Below are positions 1-7,295 of a DNA stretch of 13,559 bases, piece by piece. Location: NCBI GenBank assembly GCA_031254155.1, contig JAIRVA010000228.1, positions 1-13,559 of the forward strand, given 5' to 3'. The translations under genes and the position numbers were made by a program. Position 1 is the first letter of the stretch; each line of letters starts with the position of its first letter. This DNA is from Propionibacteriaceae bacterium. GTDB taxonomy: Bacteria; Actinomycetota; Actinomycetes; Propionibacteriales; Propionibacteriaceae. A model generated the notes under the pieces. It worked only from the letters and a program-made list of their open reading frames with translations, had not been told where the DNA came from and did no database searches.

Positions 1-1
1 T

Positions 2-1627
2 GCGACCGTGGTCACCCGCGCCGGTGACTACCTGAGCCCGTGGCTGGTGACCGGCGGATCCGACTCCGGGGCGTCAACCATCCAATTGGCGGCGGCGCTG
101 GCGGAGGCCCAGGCCCAACTCGCCACCGTTGACAGGCAACTGGCCGAGGCGGAGCGGATTCTCGTCCAGGCCCTGGCCCGGGCCGAGGCGGCCGAAGCGG
201 GCCTAGCCCAAGCCGTCCGGACCCTCAACGAGTCGGATGCCGCCCAGTCGGCGGCCCTGGAGCAATTGTCCCGCCTGGGCCAGACGCGCCAACTGCTCCG
301 CGCGGACGCCGGGCGGCTTAGCGAGCAGGCGGCGCGGGCGGGCGAGGACCTGGACCACGACCAGGCGGCGATGGCGGAGCTGCAGGCCCGGCTCGCCGCG
401 GCCGAGAGCACGCAGGAGGTGGCCGCGCCGGATCCGGCCGACCGTGACGCGGCGGCGGAGACGGCCCGGCGGGCGCGGGCGGGCGAGATGGAGGCGCGAT
501 TGGGCCTGCGGACCGTCGAGGAACGCGTCCGGTCCCTGGCGGGTCAAGCCGAAACTCTGCGGCGGACCGCCGAGTCGGAGCGGAGTGCCCGCGCGGCGGC
601 GGAACGGCGGCGGGGTGAGATGCTGGCCCAGGCAGCGGCGGCGCGGGCGGTCGCGGCGGCCGGACAGTGGCTGCTTGACCGGGTGGACCAGTCGGCGGCC
701 GCAGTGGAGCGGGAGCGGGCCGAGTCCGGCGAGGCGCGGACGCGGTCCGAGGCGGCGGCGGAGGCGGCGCGGATCCGGGTCCGCGACCTCGCGGCCCAGT
801 TGGAGGCCCTGGTCGACTCGCACCACCGGGACGAGCTCGCGCGCGCCCAGCAGAAGATGCGGATCGACGCGCTGGCCGAACGGGCGCTCGCGGAGGCCGG
901 GCTGGACGCGGCGACGCTGATGAGCCAGTACGGGCCGGACCAGCTCATCCCCGGCGACGTGCCGGGCCCCTACGCCCGTGACGAGCAGCTCCGCCGGCTG
1001 CGGACCGCGGAACGGGACCTGCAACTGCTGGGGAAGATCAACCCGCTGGCGCTGGAGGAGTTCGACGCCATGCAGGAGCGACACACCTTCCTCGCCACCC
1101 AGCTGGAGGATCTCAAAAAGACCCGCGCCGATCTGCTCAGCATCGTCGACGACGTGGACGCCCGCGTCCAGGAGGTCTTCGCCGCGGCGTACCAGGATGT
1201 CGAGCGCGAGTTCGCGGCGCTCTTCGCCCGGTTGTTCCCGGGCGGCGAGGGCCGTCTCCTGCTCACGGCGCCGGGGGAGTGGCTCACGACGGGTATCGAG
1301 GTGGAGGCCCGTCCGGCGGGCAAGAAGGTCAAGCGGTTGTCGCTGTTGTCCGGCGGCGAACGCTCGCTGGTGGCGGTGTGCTTCCTCGTCGCGTTGTTCA
1401 AGGCCCGGCCGAGCCCGTTCTACATCCTTGACGAGGTCGAGGCCGCCCTGGATGACACGAACCTGGGCCGCCTGCTCGACGTGTACGAAGAGCTGCGGGC
1501 CGACTCCCAGTTGCTCGTCATCACCCACCAGAAGCGGACGATGGAGATCGCGGACACCCTCTACGGTGTGACGATGGGCTCCGACGGTACGTCGACCGTG
1601 GTCAGCCAACGCCTCCGGGAAGAGTGA
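2..1627 (+). CDS. smc: Chromosome partition protein Smc, C-terminal half (5' truncated by window)
   Basis: This is the C-terminal part of the SMC condensin ATPase, which compacts and segregates the chromosome together with ScpA and ScpB. The reading frame is open from base 2, so the gene starts upstream of the window and the GTG at 8 is not its start. The first ~20 residues, ending WLVTGGS, look like the end of the hinge. About 310 residues of Ala/Glu/Arg-rich coiled coil follow. The head then begins near LGKINPLALEEF. It carries the ABC signature LSLLSGGERS (about codon 445 counted from base 8), Walker B FYILDEVEAALDD (about 471) and the H-loop VITHQ. The N-terminal Walker A half lies outside the window. 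The head resembles actinobacterial Smc as remembered. The next gene of known function on the same strand is ftsY, a common actinobacterial order. Identification is secure. Confidence 0.97.
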   Translation, partial: ATVVTRAGDYLSPWLVTGGSDSGASTIQLAAALAEAQAQLATVDRQLAEAERILVQALARAEAAEAGLAQAVRTLNESDAAQSAALEQLSRLGQTRQLLRADAGRLSEQAARAGEDLDHDQAAMAELQARLAAAESTQEVAAPDPADRDAAAETARRARAGEMEARLGLRTVEERVRSLAGQAETLRRTAESERSARAAAERRRGEMLAQAAAARAVAAAGQWLLDRVDQSAAAVERERAESGEARTRSEAAAEAARIRVRDLAAQLEALVDSHHRDELARAQQKMRIDALAERALAEAGLDAATLMSQYGPDQLIPGDVPGPYARDEQLRRLRTAERDLQLLGKINPLALEEFDAMQERHTFLATQLEDLKKTRADLLSIVDDVDARVQEVFAAAYQDVEREFAALFARLFPGGEGRLLLTAPGEWLTTGIEVEARPAGKKVKRLSLLSGGERSLVAVCFLVALFKARPSPFYILDEVEAALDDTNLGRLLDVYEELRADSQLLVITHQKRTMEIADTLYGVTMGSDGTSTVVSQRLREE

Positions 1628-1682
1628 CCCCTGGTCCAACCCTGGTTCCAGGCCGGAAAATTCGGTATCCTGCCTAGTGGTG

Positions 1683-1691
1683 TGGCATAAT
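1683..1691 (+). promoter_or_regulatory. Candidate extended -10 promoter downstream of smc
   Basis: TGGCATAAT is an extended -10 element (TGn + CATAAT, one mismatch to TATAAT). It sits in a stretch (about 1661-1780) that is only about 46% GC by hand count, against roughly 70% around it. No good -35 box is seen at 16-18 bp; TTCGGT at 1661-1666 is too distant (19 bp) and weak. Transcription would start near 1698 and read into the small ORF at 1745 and possibly on to ftsY. The call rests on motif and composition only. Confidence 0.45.
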
Positions 1692-1744
1692 AGAAGAAGT
1701 TTCAGCGTTTTGCACAATCCACCTCAGGAGTCGTCAGTCTCGTC

Positions 1745-1933
1745 ATGCTGTTTGCAGTATCAACATTGTGTCTTGTAGTCACCCTCGCGCTCGCGGTTCT
1801 GGGGGTCGCCTGGGCGGCCGCCCGGCCGGCCCGCGTGCCCGTACCCGTCGCGCGGCTGGCGCGGACGACCTCGGCGTACCTGAACGGCGATGGTACGCCC
1901 GGCCAGCGGCCCCGCGTCGCGAACCGGCCTTGA
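1745..1933 (+). CDS. Small hypothetical protein with one N-terminal membrane segment (62 aa)
   Basis: I do not recognise this as a known family. The predicted 62-residue protein begins with a hydrophobic stretch (residues 1-26, rich in Leu/Val/Ala) that could be a single transmembrane helix or signal anchor. A basic, Pro/Arg-rich tail with no obvious motif follows. The ATG at 1745 is preceded by CAGGAG at 1725-1730, but the 14-nt gap is longer than usual for a ribosome binding site. The first ~12 codons use codons rare in the neighbouring genes (GTA, TCA, ACA, TTG, TGT, CTT), whereas the second half is as GC-rich as its surroundings. It lies between smc and ftsY and ends 41 bp before ftsY. 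It could be a real small membrane protein, or the AT-richer start could belong to an untranslated leader or small RNA. Coding status is uncertain. Confidence 0.4.
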   Translation: MLFAVSTLCLVVTLALAVLGVAWAAARPARVPVPVARLARTTSAYLNGDGTPGQRPRVANRP

Positions 1934-1961
1934 TCCGGCCCGGGTAGTCTCACCCATCGCG

Positions 1962-1967
1962 TAGGAT
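1962..1967 (+). promoter_or_regulatory. -10 box TAGGAT of a leaderless ftsY transcript
   Basis: TAGGAT matches the actinobacterial TAnnnT -10 consensus and ends 7 nt before the GTG start of ftsY. A transcript starting at the usual distance would begin on or next to the start codon itself. No Shine-Dalgarno sequence precedes this GTG, which fits leaderless translation. No convincing -35 box is seen at 16-18 bp. This also supports choosing GTG 1975 as the start. Confidence 0.6.
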
Positions 1968-1974
1968 ATGCGTC

Positions 1975-3102
1975 GTGGACGTTATCTTCTGGTACATCTT
2001 GGCGGGCATCGCGCTCGCGTTCATCGCCGCCACCGTGATTGTCATGGTGTCGAACCACCGGGCCCGGCACGCGCCGGCGCTTGGCGACGAGGCGGCGCTC
2101 GAAGCGGGGGCCGATGTTCCCACAGACTCCGCCGAACCGGCGGAACCAGCCCCCGTACCCCCGCTGTCGGCCGCCCCGCCCGAATCGCCCGCCACCCGGC
2201 TCGCCCGGCTGCGGAAGCGGCTGTCGTCGAGCAATAACGCCCTGGCCCGCGGCCTGGCGAACCTGCTGGCCGCCGACCGGATCTCGGCGGCGACCTGGGA
2301 AGATTTTGAGGCGACCCTCATCGCCTCCGACCTGGGGGTGGGGCCGACGACCGCGCTGGTCACCGCCCTGAAATCGCGGCTCGCGATTGACGGGGTATCC
2401 GATCCGGCCAAGGCGCGCGACGTGCTCCGGTCGGAGTTGGTGAGCCTGGTGAACCCGGACCTTGATCGTACCCTCCACCTCACGACCGCGGACGGACCGG
2501 CGGTGGTCATGCTCGTGGGCGTCAACGGTACGGGGAAGACGACGACCGTGGGCAAGATCGCCCGCGACCTGGTCGCCTCCGGCCAGACCGTCCTCCTGGG
2601 CGCGGCGGACACCTTCCGCGCCGCCGCCGCTGACCAGTTGACCACGTGGGGCGACCGGATCGGCGTGGAGACCGTCCGGGGCGCCGAGGGGGCCGACCCG
2701 GCGAGCGTGGCCTTCGACGCCGTACGGACCGCGAAGGACCGCGGGGTCGACGTCGTCCTCATCGACACGGCCGGCCGGTTGCACAACAAGGCTAACCTGA
2801 TGGACGAACTTGGCAAGGTGAAACGGGTTATCGAAAAGGTGGCGCCGGTCGCCGAAACGCTGCTCGTCATCGACGCGACCACCGGGCAGAACGGGCTGGT
2901 CCAGGCGCGCGTTTTCGCCGAAGTCGCGGACGTGACCGGGATCGTCCTGACGAAGCTCGACGGCTCCGCCAAGGGCGGCATCGTCGTCGCGGTCCAGCAG
3001 GAGCTCGGCGTACCGGTGAAATTCATCGGACTGGGCGAGGGGGCCGACGACCTCGCGCCATTCGACGCCGAGGGGTTCGTCGACGGGTTGCTGGGCCAGT
3101 GA
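1975..3102 (+). CDS. ftsY: Signal recognition particle receptor FtsY
   Basis: FtsY is the membrane-associated SRP receptor GTPase. It pairs with Ffh to deliver ribosome-nascent chain complexes to SecYEG. The 375-residue protein starts with a hydrophobic anchor (residues 3-26). An acidic, Ala/Pro-rich linker (about 35-75) replaces the long A domain of E. coli FtsY. The NG domain follows: helical N domain (about 75-160), then G1 GVNGTGKTT (182-190), DTFRAAA (212-218), G3 DTAGR (264-268) and G4/G5 TKLDGSAKGG (326-335), with the closing GLGEGADDLAPF near 352-363. An N-terminal membrane helix is a known feature of actinobacterial FtsY. The start is GTG 1975, with no Shine-Dalgarno but a -10 box 7 nt upstream. 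The stop codon overlaps the GTG of the next gene (GTGA), suggesting translational coupling. Confidence 0.97.
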   Translation: MDVIFWYILAGIALAFIAATVIVMVSNHRARHAPALGDEAALEAGADVPTDSAEPAEPAPVPPLSAAPPESPATRLARLRKRLSSSNNALARGLANLLAADRISAATWEDFEATLIASDLGVGPTTALVTALKSRLAIDGVSDPAKARDVLRSELVSLVNPDLDRTLHLTTADGPAVVMLVGVNGTGKTTTVGKIARDLVASGQTVLLGAADTFRAAAADQLTTWGDRIGVETVRGAEGADPASVAFDAVRTAKDRGVDVVLIDTAGRLHNKANLMDELGKVKRVIEKVAPVAETLLVIDATTGQNGLVQARVFAEVADVTGIVLTKLDGSAKGGIVVAVQQELGVPVKFIGLGEGADDLAPFDAEGFVDGLLGQ

Positions 3103-3629
3103 GTGACGGCAAGACCCCGGAGATCGTGATCCGCTTCGCGACGGCGGGCGACGGTCCGGCCCTGCAGGCGATCTTCAACCACGAGGTTGAGTCGTCGACC
3201 GCGTCCTTGGAGTGGTACCCATTGGCGGGCGAGGACTGGCAGCGCTGGCTCTTCGAGCACACCCGCGACAACCACGTCCTGCTCGTGGCCGAGGTGGCGG
3301 GCGCGGTGGCCGGCTTCGCGGGGTACGGTGCCTTCCGCACCAAGGCGGGGTACGTTGACACCGTCGAAGACTCGGTCTTCATCAAGGAGGCGTACCGTGG
3401 TCACGGCCTCGGGAAACGCCTCCTCCGGCGCCTGCTCGCGGAGGCGCGCGACCGGGGGATCCACGCGGTCGTGGCGGCGGTGATCGCCGAGAACGTGGTC
3501 TCGGTGGGACTCCACCACGCCGTCGGCTTCGTCGATGTCGCCTATCTGCCCCAAGTCGGCCACAAGTTTGGCCGCTGGGTGGACCTCCAATTGCTCCAGA
3601 TCATTCTCGACAACAGGCCAACCCCGTGA
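3099..3629 (+). CDS. GNAT family N-acetyltransferase, phosphinothricin acetyltransferase-like
   Basis: This is a 176-residue GCN5-related acetyltransferase of the PAT/YncA type. Members acetylate small amines such as phosphinothricin, methionine sulfoximine or amino acids using acetyl-CoA. The family layout is complete: an N-terminal IRFATAGDGPALQAIFNHEV strand and helix, the acetyl-CoA pyrophosphate loop RGHGLG (residues 100-105) after DSVFIKEAY, and the family ending GLHHAVGFVDV...GHKFGRWVDLQ. Its true substrate cannot be told from sequence, and clustering with ftsY gives no clue. The GTG start at 3099 overlaps the ftsY stop by 4 nt (GTGA), so it is probably translated by coupling from the ftsY mRNA. 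Family membership is firm; the specific phosphinothricin activity is only a family label. Confidence 0.9.
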   Translation: MSDGKTPEIVIRFATAGDGPALQAIFNHEVESSTASLEWYPLAGEDWQRWLFEHTRDNHVLLVAEVAGAVAGFAGYGAFRTKAGYVDTVEDSVFIKEAYRGHGLGKRLLRRLLAEARDRGIHAVVAAVIAENVVSVGLHHAVGFVDVAYLPQVGHKFGRWVDLQLLQIILDNRPTP

Positions 3630-3646
3630 CGGTCGCCTGGCCGGGG

Positions 3647-3652
3647 TAGACT
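3647..3652 (+). promoter_or_regulatory. -10 box TAGACT of a leaderless rpe transcript
   Basis: TAGACT (TAnnnT) ends 6 nt before the ATG of rpe, and no Shine-Dalgarno lies before that ATG. This again fits a leaderless transcript. A possible -35-like GTGACG is at 3626-3631 (15-bp spacer), overlapping the stop region of the acetyltransferase gene. It would give rpe-thrC a promoter of their own. Confidence 0.55.
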
Positions 3653-3658
3653 GGGCCA

Positions 3659-4309
3659 ATGCGCATCACCCCGAGCATACTGAACGCCGACTTCGCCCGC
3701 CTGGGCGAGGAGATCGCGCGGGTACCGTCCGCTGACGCCTTGCACATCGACGTGATGGACAACCACTTCGTCCCGAACCTCACCTTCGGGCTGCCCGTCG
3801 TCGAACGGCTGCGGGCGGCGACCACGGCCATGCTCGACATCCACCTCATGATCGAACACCCGGACACTTGGGCACCCGCGTACGCCGAAGCCGGGGCGGA
3901 GTCGGTCACCTTCCACCTGGAAGCGGCGGCGGCTCCCGTCCGGCTGGCGCGCGAGCTGCGGGCCCGCGGCGCCCGCGCCGGGGTGGCACTGAACCCCGCG
4001 ACCCCGGTGGCGGCGATCGCGGACATCGTCGGTGAGATCGACCTGATCCTCATCATGAGCGTCGAGCCGGGCTTCGGCGGCCAGAGTTTCCTCGACCTCG
4101 TCCTGCCGAAGGTCGCCGCGGCCCGCCGCCTGATCGGGGGGGCGGACATCTGGCTCCAGATGGACGGCGGCATCGCGGAGGCGACGATTGAGCGTTGCGT
4201 CGACGCGGGCGCGGACACATTCGTGGCCGGGTCGGCGGTGTACCACGCGGACGACCCCGACGCGATGGTCCGGCGCCTGCGCGCGCTGGCGGAGGCGCGC
4301 GCCCGATGA
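3659..4309 (+). CDS. rpe: Ribulose-phosphate 3-epimerase
   Basis: Rpe interconverts D-ribulose 5-phosphate and D-xylulose 5-phosphate in the cytosolic pentose phosphate pathway. The 216-residue TIM-barrel protein has the usual length and all family landmarks: PSILNADF near the start, metal ligands H29 and H62, catalytic aspartates D31 (LHIDVMD) and D169 (QMDGGI), and the phosphate-binding segments MSVEPGFGGQ (133-142) and VAGSAVY (189-195). The start ATG has a leaderless-type -10 six nt upstream. The stop overlaps the start of thrC (ATGA), so the two are likely one operon, although they belong to different pathways. Confidence 0.97.
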   Translation: MRITPSILNADFARLGEEIARVPSADALHIDVMDNHFVPNLTFGLPVVERLRAATTAMLDIHLMIEHPDTWAPAYAEAGAESVTFHLEAAAAPVRLARELRARGARAGVALNPATPVAAIADIVGEIDLILIMSVEPGFGGQSFLDLVLPKVAAARRLIGGADIWLQMDGGIAEATIERCVDAGADTFVAGSAVYHADDPDAMVRRLRALAEARAR

Positions 4310-5727
4310 AGTACATCTCGACGCGCGGGGCGGGCCCGACGGGCTTCACCGACATCCTGCTGGAGGGCCTGGCGCCCGACGGCGGGTTGTACGTCCCGGA
4401 AACCTATCCCCAGCTGACGGCGGACGACGTGGCGGGGCTGAAAGACATCCTGGTGGGCGACGGGTACCCGCGCTTCGCCGCCGAGGTCCTCGCCCTGTTC
4501 ATCGACGACATCCCGTTCACGGATCTGGAGGCGATCACGCGACGGGCGTACACGCGGGAAAAGTTCGGTACCGACCTGATCGCGCCGGTCGACGAGTTGG
4601 AACCGGGGCTCTGGCTCGGGCACCTCTCCCAGGGCCCGACGGCCGCGTTCAAAGACATGGCGATGCAGGTGCTGGGCCAGTTCTTCGACTACGAACTGGG
4701 CCGGCGCGACCAGTGGATGACGATCCTCGGCGCAACCTCGGGTGACACGGGTTCGGCGGCCGAGTACGCCCTGCTCGACGCGAACCGCGTCCAGGTCTTC
4801 ATGCTGTCCCCGCTCGGGCGGATGACGCCGTTCCAGCGCGGGCAGATGTACGGGATCAACAGCCCCAGGATCGTCAACGTCACCGTCCCCGGCTCCTTCG
4901 ACGACTGCCAGGACCTGGTTAAAGCAGTCAACGCCGACCCGGGGTTCAAGGAGCGGTACCGGATCGGGGCCGTCAACTCGATCAACTGGGCCCGCCTGGT
5001 CTCGCAGGTCGTCTACTACATCTCGAGCCTGCTGCAGGTGGCCGACGGCGGTGAGGTGTCGTTCACCGTGCCCTCCGGCAACTTCGGCAACATCTGCGCC
5101 GGCCACGTCGCCCGCATGATGGGACTACCGGTCTCGCGCCTCGTCTGTGCGACCAACGAGAACAACGTCCTGGCCGAGTTCTTCACCACGGGCGTCTACC
5201 GGGTCCGGACGTCGACGGAGACCTTCGTGACGTCGAGCCCCAGCATGGACATCTCGAAGGCCAGCAACTTTGAGCGGTTCTTCTTCGACCTCACGGGCCG
5301 GGACGCGGGGGAGGTCCGGCACCTGTTCGGCGAGGTGGTGAACCACGGGGGCGTCATCGACATCCGGGACCGGCCGTACGCGACCCACCCCAAGGATGTG
5401 TACGGCTTCCGGACGGGGGTGTCGACCCACGCCGACCGGGTGGCGACGATTGCGGACGTGTACGCGCGCCGGGGCTACCTGATCGACCCCCACACCGCCG
5501 ACGGCGTGAAGGTCGCACGGGAGCACCTGGGACCCGAGCCGATGATCGCCATGGAGACGGCGCTGCCGGTCAAGTTCGGCGCGATCACCCGCGAGGCCAT
5601 CGGGCGGGTACCACCGATGCCGGCCCGGTTCGCGGGCGTCCTGGACGCCGGGGCGCACACTGTGGTGTGCGACCAGGGGGCCGAGCAGCTCAAGACCATC
5701 ATCGCCGCCCGGAGCCTGTTCGGGTAA
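4306..5727 (+). CDS. thrC: Threonine synthase (long form)
   Basis: ThrC is a PLP enzyme that converts O-phospho-L-homoserine to L-threonine and phosphate, the last step of threonine synthesis. The 473-residue protein is the long E. coli/yeast-like type. It has the family opening KYISTRG and LAPDGGLYVP, the PLP lysine K116 in TAAFKDMAMQ, the LGATSGDTGSAAEYAL segment and the SGNFGNICAGH phosphate-binding loop. Many actinobacteria carry the shorter ThrC type, so the long form is worth noting. ATG 4306 is chosen because the family begins MKYxSTRG; in-frame codons upstream overlap rpe. GGAGG at 4291-4295 is a plausible ribosome binding site. It overlaps rpe by 4 nt. The gene ends only 19 bp from the converging end of rhaB, with no clear terminator between them. 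Confidence 0.96.
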   Translation: MKYISTRGAGPTGFTDILLEGLAPDGGLYVPETYPQLTADDVAGLKDILVGDGYPRFAAEVLALFIDDIPFTDLEAITRRAYTREKFGTDLIAPVDELEPGLWLGHLSQGPTAAFKDMAMQVLGQFFDYELGRRDQWMTILGATSGDTGSAAEYALLDANRVQVFMLSPLGRMTPFQRGQMYGINSPRIVNVTVPGSFDDCQDLVKAVNADPGFKERYRIGAVNSINWARLVSQVVYYISSLLQVADGGEVSFTVPSGNFGNICAGHVARMMGLPVSRLVCATNENNVLAEFFTTGVYRVRTSTETFVTSSPSMDISKASNFERFFFDLTGRDAGEVRHLFGEVVNHGGVIDIRDRPYATHPKDVYGFRTGVSTHADRVATIADVYARRGYLIDPHTADGVKVAREHLGPEPMIAMETALPVKFGAITREAIGRVPPMPARFAGVLDAGAHTVVCDQGAEQLKTIIAARSLFG

Positions 5728-5746
5728 TTCCACGCCGTCGCGCGTT

Positions 5747-7222
5747 TCAGCGCCCGTACGCCCGCTGTTCGGCCGCGGACCAGCGGGTCTCGGGGAGCGG
5801 GAGTCCGCCCGGGGTGTAGGTCGTCAGTTCACAGGAGGCGCGGGAGACGCGCCGCAGCTCCAAGAGGTCACCGTCGAGGGCCCCCACCGCCCGGGCCTGG
5901 ACGAGTAGATTGCCGAGTGCCGTCCCTTCGGCCGGTCCGGCCACGACCGGGAGCCCGGTCGCCTCGGCGGTCAGCTGGTTCAGCAACTGGTTGCGGCAGC
6001 CGCCGCCGACGATGTGGACCACCTCGACCGCCGCATCCGCCAGCGTCTGGGCTTGCCGGATCACCCGGCGGTAGTCGAGGGCGAGAGAGTCGAGGATGCA
6101 GCGGGTGACCTCCGCCGGGGTCCCCGGGGGAAGCTGGCCGGTCTCGCGGGCCAGGGCGGCGAGCCGGGACGGCATGTCACCGGGGGGCAGCAGGCGCGGG
6201 TCCTCCATGTTGACCACGGTGGTGAGGGCCGGCAGCGCGGCGGCCGCCGCCAAGAGCGCCGCGAGGTCCGTCGCCAGCCCCTGGCGGGCCCACTCGCGCT
6301 GCGACTCGGTAAGGACCCACAGGCCCATGACGTTGCGGAGGTACCGGACCGTGCCATCGAGGCCCAGTTCGTTCGTGAAGTCGGCGGCCCGGGAGCCCTC
6401 GGTCAGGACCGGGCGGTCGAGTTCGAGCCCGACGAGCGACCAGGTGCCCGAGGAGATGTACGCGAAATGCCTGGTCGTCGCCGGAACCGACACGATGGCC
6501 GAGGCCGTGTCGTGCGAACCGACCGCGACGACCGGGATGTCACCGGGGAGGATCGCCGGGTCCAGACTCCCCACGACCGTGCCTGGTTCCACGATGGCGG
6601 GCAGGCGCGGCGCGAGGTCCAGCCCGTACCGCTCCCGGATGTGGCCAAGCAGCGTGGGCGACCACGTCCGCCGGGCGACATCCAGCAGTCCCGAGGTGGA
6701 GGCGATGGTCAGCTCGGCCACGCGCGTACCCGAGAGCCAGAACGTGAACAGGTCGGGCAGGAAGAGGCAGCAGGCGACCTGGTCCCACCGGGGGTCCGTG
6801 GCCTGGCTCACGTACTGGAAGACCGTGTTGAACTCCATGACCTGCAGCCCGGCCTCGGCGTAGAGCCGCGCGGCGGGGAAGCCGGCGAAGAAGGCCGCCG
6901 GCCCCCCGTTGGTCCGGTGGTCGCGGTAGTTGTACGGCGGCTCCAGGAGCTGGCCACTCGCGTCCAGCCGGGCGTAGTCGACGCCCCAGGTGTCGACGCC
7001 GACACCGGCGAGCGAACCCGTCGTACCGGCGGCGGTGAGGCCCTGGGCAATGTGGCCGCGCAGGGCGTCGGCATCCCAGTGCAGGTGACCGCCGGTCTCC
7101 ATGACGGGGGTGGTGAAGCGGTGGACCTCCGTGAGGGCGAAGCGCCCGTCGACGAGTTGGCCGGCGATGACGCGGCCCGAGGTGGCGCCCAGGTCGGCCG
7201 CGGCGAAAAGCCCATCATTCAT
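5747..7222 (-). CDS. rhaB: L-rhamnulokinase
   Basis: RhaB is an FGGY-family sugar kinase that phosphorylates L-rhamnulose to L-rhamnulose 1-phosphate. The 491-residue protein is of family length. It shows the N-terminal phosphate loop ADLGATSGR (9-17), GVGVDTWGVDYA (73-84), the substrate-region YRDHRTNG (99-106), catalytic base D238 in AVGSHDTASA, SSGTWSLVG (257-265) and the C-terminal ATP loop IVGGGCRNQLLNQLTA (404-419) with EGTALGNLL. The ATG at 7222 is chosen because a perfect AAGGAGG lies 5 nt before it; a TTG 42 nt upstream in frame has no ribosome binding site. It is transcribed away from rhaI across a shared 87-bp control region and converges on thrC. Other FGGY substrates are possible, but the partner genes make rhamnulose by far the best choice. 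Confidence 0.94.
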   Translation of the reverse strand: MNDGLFAAADLGATSGRVIAGQLVDGRFALTEVHRFTTPVMETGGHLHWDADALRGHIAQGLTAAGTTGSLAGVGVDTWGVDYARLDASGQLLEPPYNYRDHRTNGGPAAFFAGFPAARLYAEAGLQVMEFNTVFQYVSQATDPRWDQVACCLFLPDLFTFWLSGTRVAELTIASTSGLLDVARRTWSPTLLGHIRERYGLDLAPRLPAIVEPGTVVGSLDPAILPGDIPVVAVGSHDTASAIVSVPATTRHFAYISSGTWSLVGLELDRPVLTEGSRAADFTNELGLDGTVRYLRNVMGLWVLTESQREWARQGLATDLAALLAAAAALPALTTVVNMEDPRLLPPGDMPSRLAALARETGQLPPGTPAEVTRCILDSLALDYRRVIRQAQTLADAAVEVVHIVGGGCRNQLLNQLTAEATGLPVVAGPAEGTALGNLLVQARAVGALDGDLLELRRVSRASCELTTYTPGGLPLPETRWSAAEQRAYGR

Positions 7223-7225
7223 TAT

Positions 7226-7252
7226 GTCCTCCTTGACGGGTCCTCCTTGACG
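7226..7252. repeat. Tandem 13-bp repeat carrying the rhaB ribosome binding site and rhaI -35
   Basis: GTCCTCCTTGACG occurs twice, at 7226-7238 and 7240-7252, separated by one base. Read on the - strand, each copy contains the full Shine-Dalgarno AAGGAGG. The copy nearer the gene is 5 nt from the rhaB ATG; the other has no start codon at a usable distance. Read on the + strand, each copy ends in TTGACG, and the second is the -35 box of the rhaI promoter. One short unit therefore serves both divergent genes. Confidence 0.8.
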
Positions 7253-7276
7253 TTTTGGTAGCAACCATTCTAAGAT
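7247..7276 (+). promoter_or_regulatory. rhaI operon promoter
   Basis: TTGACG (7247-7252) and TAAGAT (7271-7276) are separated by 18 bp. This is the best sigma-70-type promoter seen in the window. Transcription would start around 7283, inside the palindrome 7277-7288, so a bound repressor would block initiation. It would drive rhaI and the four genes downstream of it. Confidence 0.65.
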
Positions 7277-7295
7277 TGAATCGATTCATAAACAA
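7267..7295 (-). promoter_or_regulatory. rhaB promoter
   Basis: On the - strand, TTGTTT (7295-7290) and TAGAAT (7272-7267) are 17 bp apart. The start point would fall near 7260, giving a leader of about 38 nt that contains both Shine-Dalgarno copies. The palindrome 7277-7288 lies between its -35 and -10. The two divergent promoters overlap, so one regulator could control both. Confidence 0.6.
7277..7288. promoter_or_regulatory. LacI-type operator palindrome in the rhaB-rhaI divergent region
   Basis: TGAATCGATTCA is a perfect 12-bp inverted repeat with a central CG, the usual form of LacI-family operators. It sits between the -35 and -10 of the rhaB promoter and over the predicted start site of the rhaI promoter. 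LacI-family repressors of rhamnose genes are known in some bacteria; the regulator gene itself is not in this window, so its identity is inferred. Confidence 0.7.

Noticed and set aside
1641..1652. CCTGGTTCCAGG dyad after smc as a terminator
   Set aside because: The arms are 5 bp with a 2-nt loop and no T-run follows, so it does not meet intrinsic terminator criteria.
203..1717. Long open frame antisense to smc (504 codons)
   Set aside because: High-GC sequence keeps shadow frames open. The product is Arg/Pro/Gly-rich with no recognisable domain, and the + strand encodes unmistakable Smc motifs.
1950..3659. Long open frame antisense to ftsY and the acetyltransferase gene (569 codons)
   Set aside because: It covers two well-supported genes, is low-complexity Ser/Arg/Thr/Ala-rich, and has no family signature.
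4195..4305. Extended threonine synthase start upstream of 4306
   Set aside because: The added residues are Arg/Gly-rich, overlap rpe in another frame and precede the conserved family N-terminus MKYISTRG.
3601..5106. Long open frame antisense to rpe and thrC (501 codons)
   Set aside because: It is a shadow of two conserved genes with complete catalytic motifs.
5728..5746. Shared terminator between convergent thrC and rhaB
   Set aside because: The gap is only 19 bp. A short GCGC...GCGC dyad overlaps the rhaB end, but there is no stable stem with a T-run.
6014..7261. + strand open frame of 415 codons opposite rhaB
   Set aside because: The translation is Arg/Gly-rich low-complexity sequence. 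The - strand frame has all FGGY kinase motifs and a perfect ribosome binding site.
7223..7264. TTG start for rhaB 42 nt upstream of the ATG
   Set aside because: No ribosome binding site precedes it, it would place both AAGGAGG sites inside the coding sequence, and the extension has no family counterpart.
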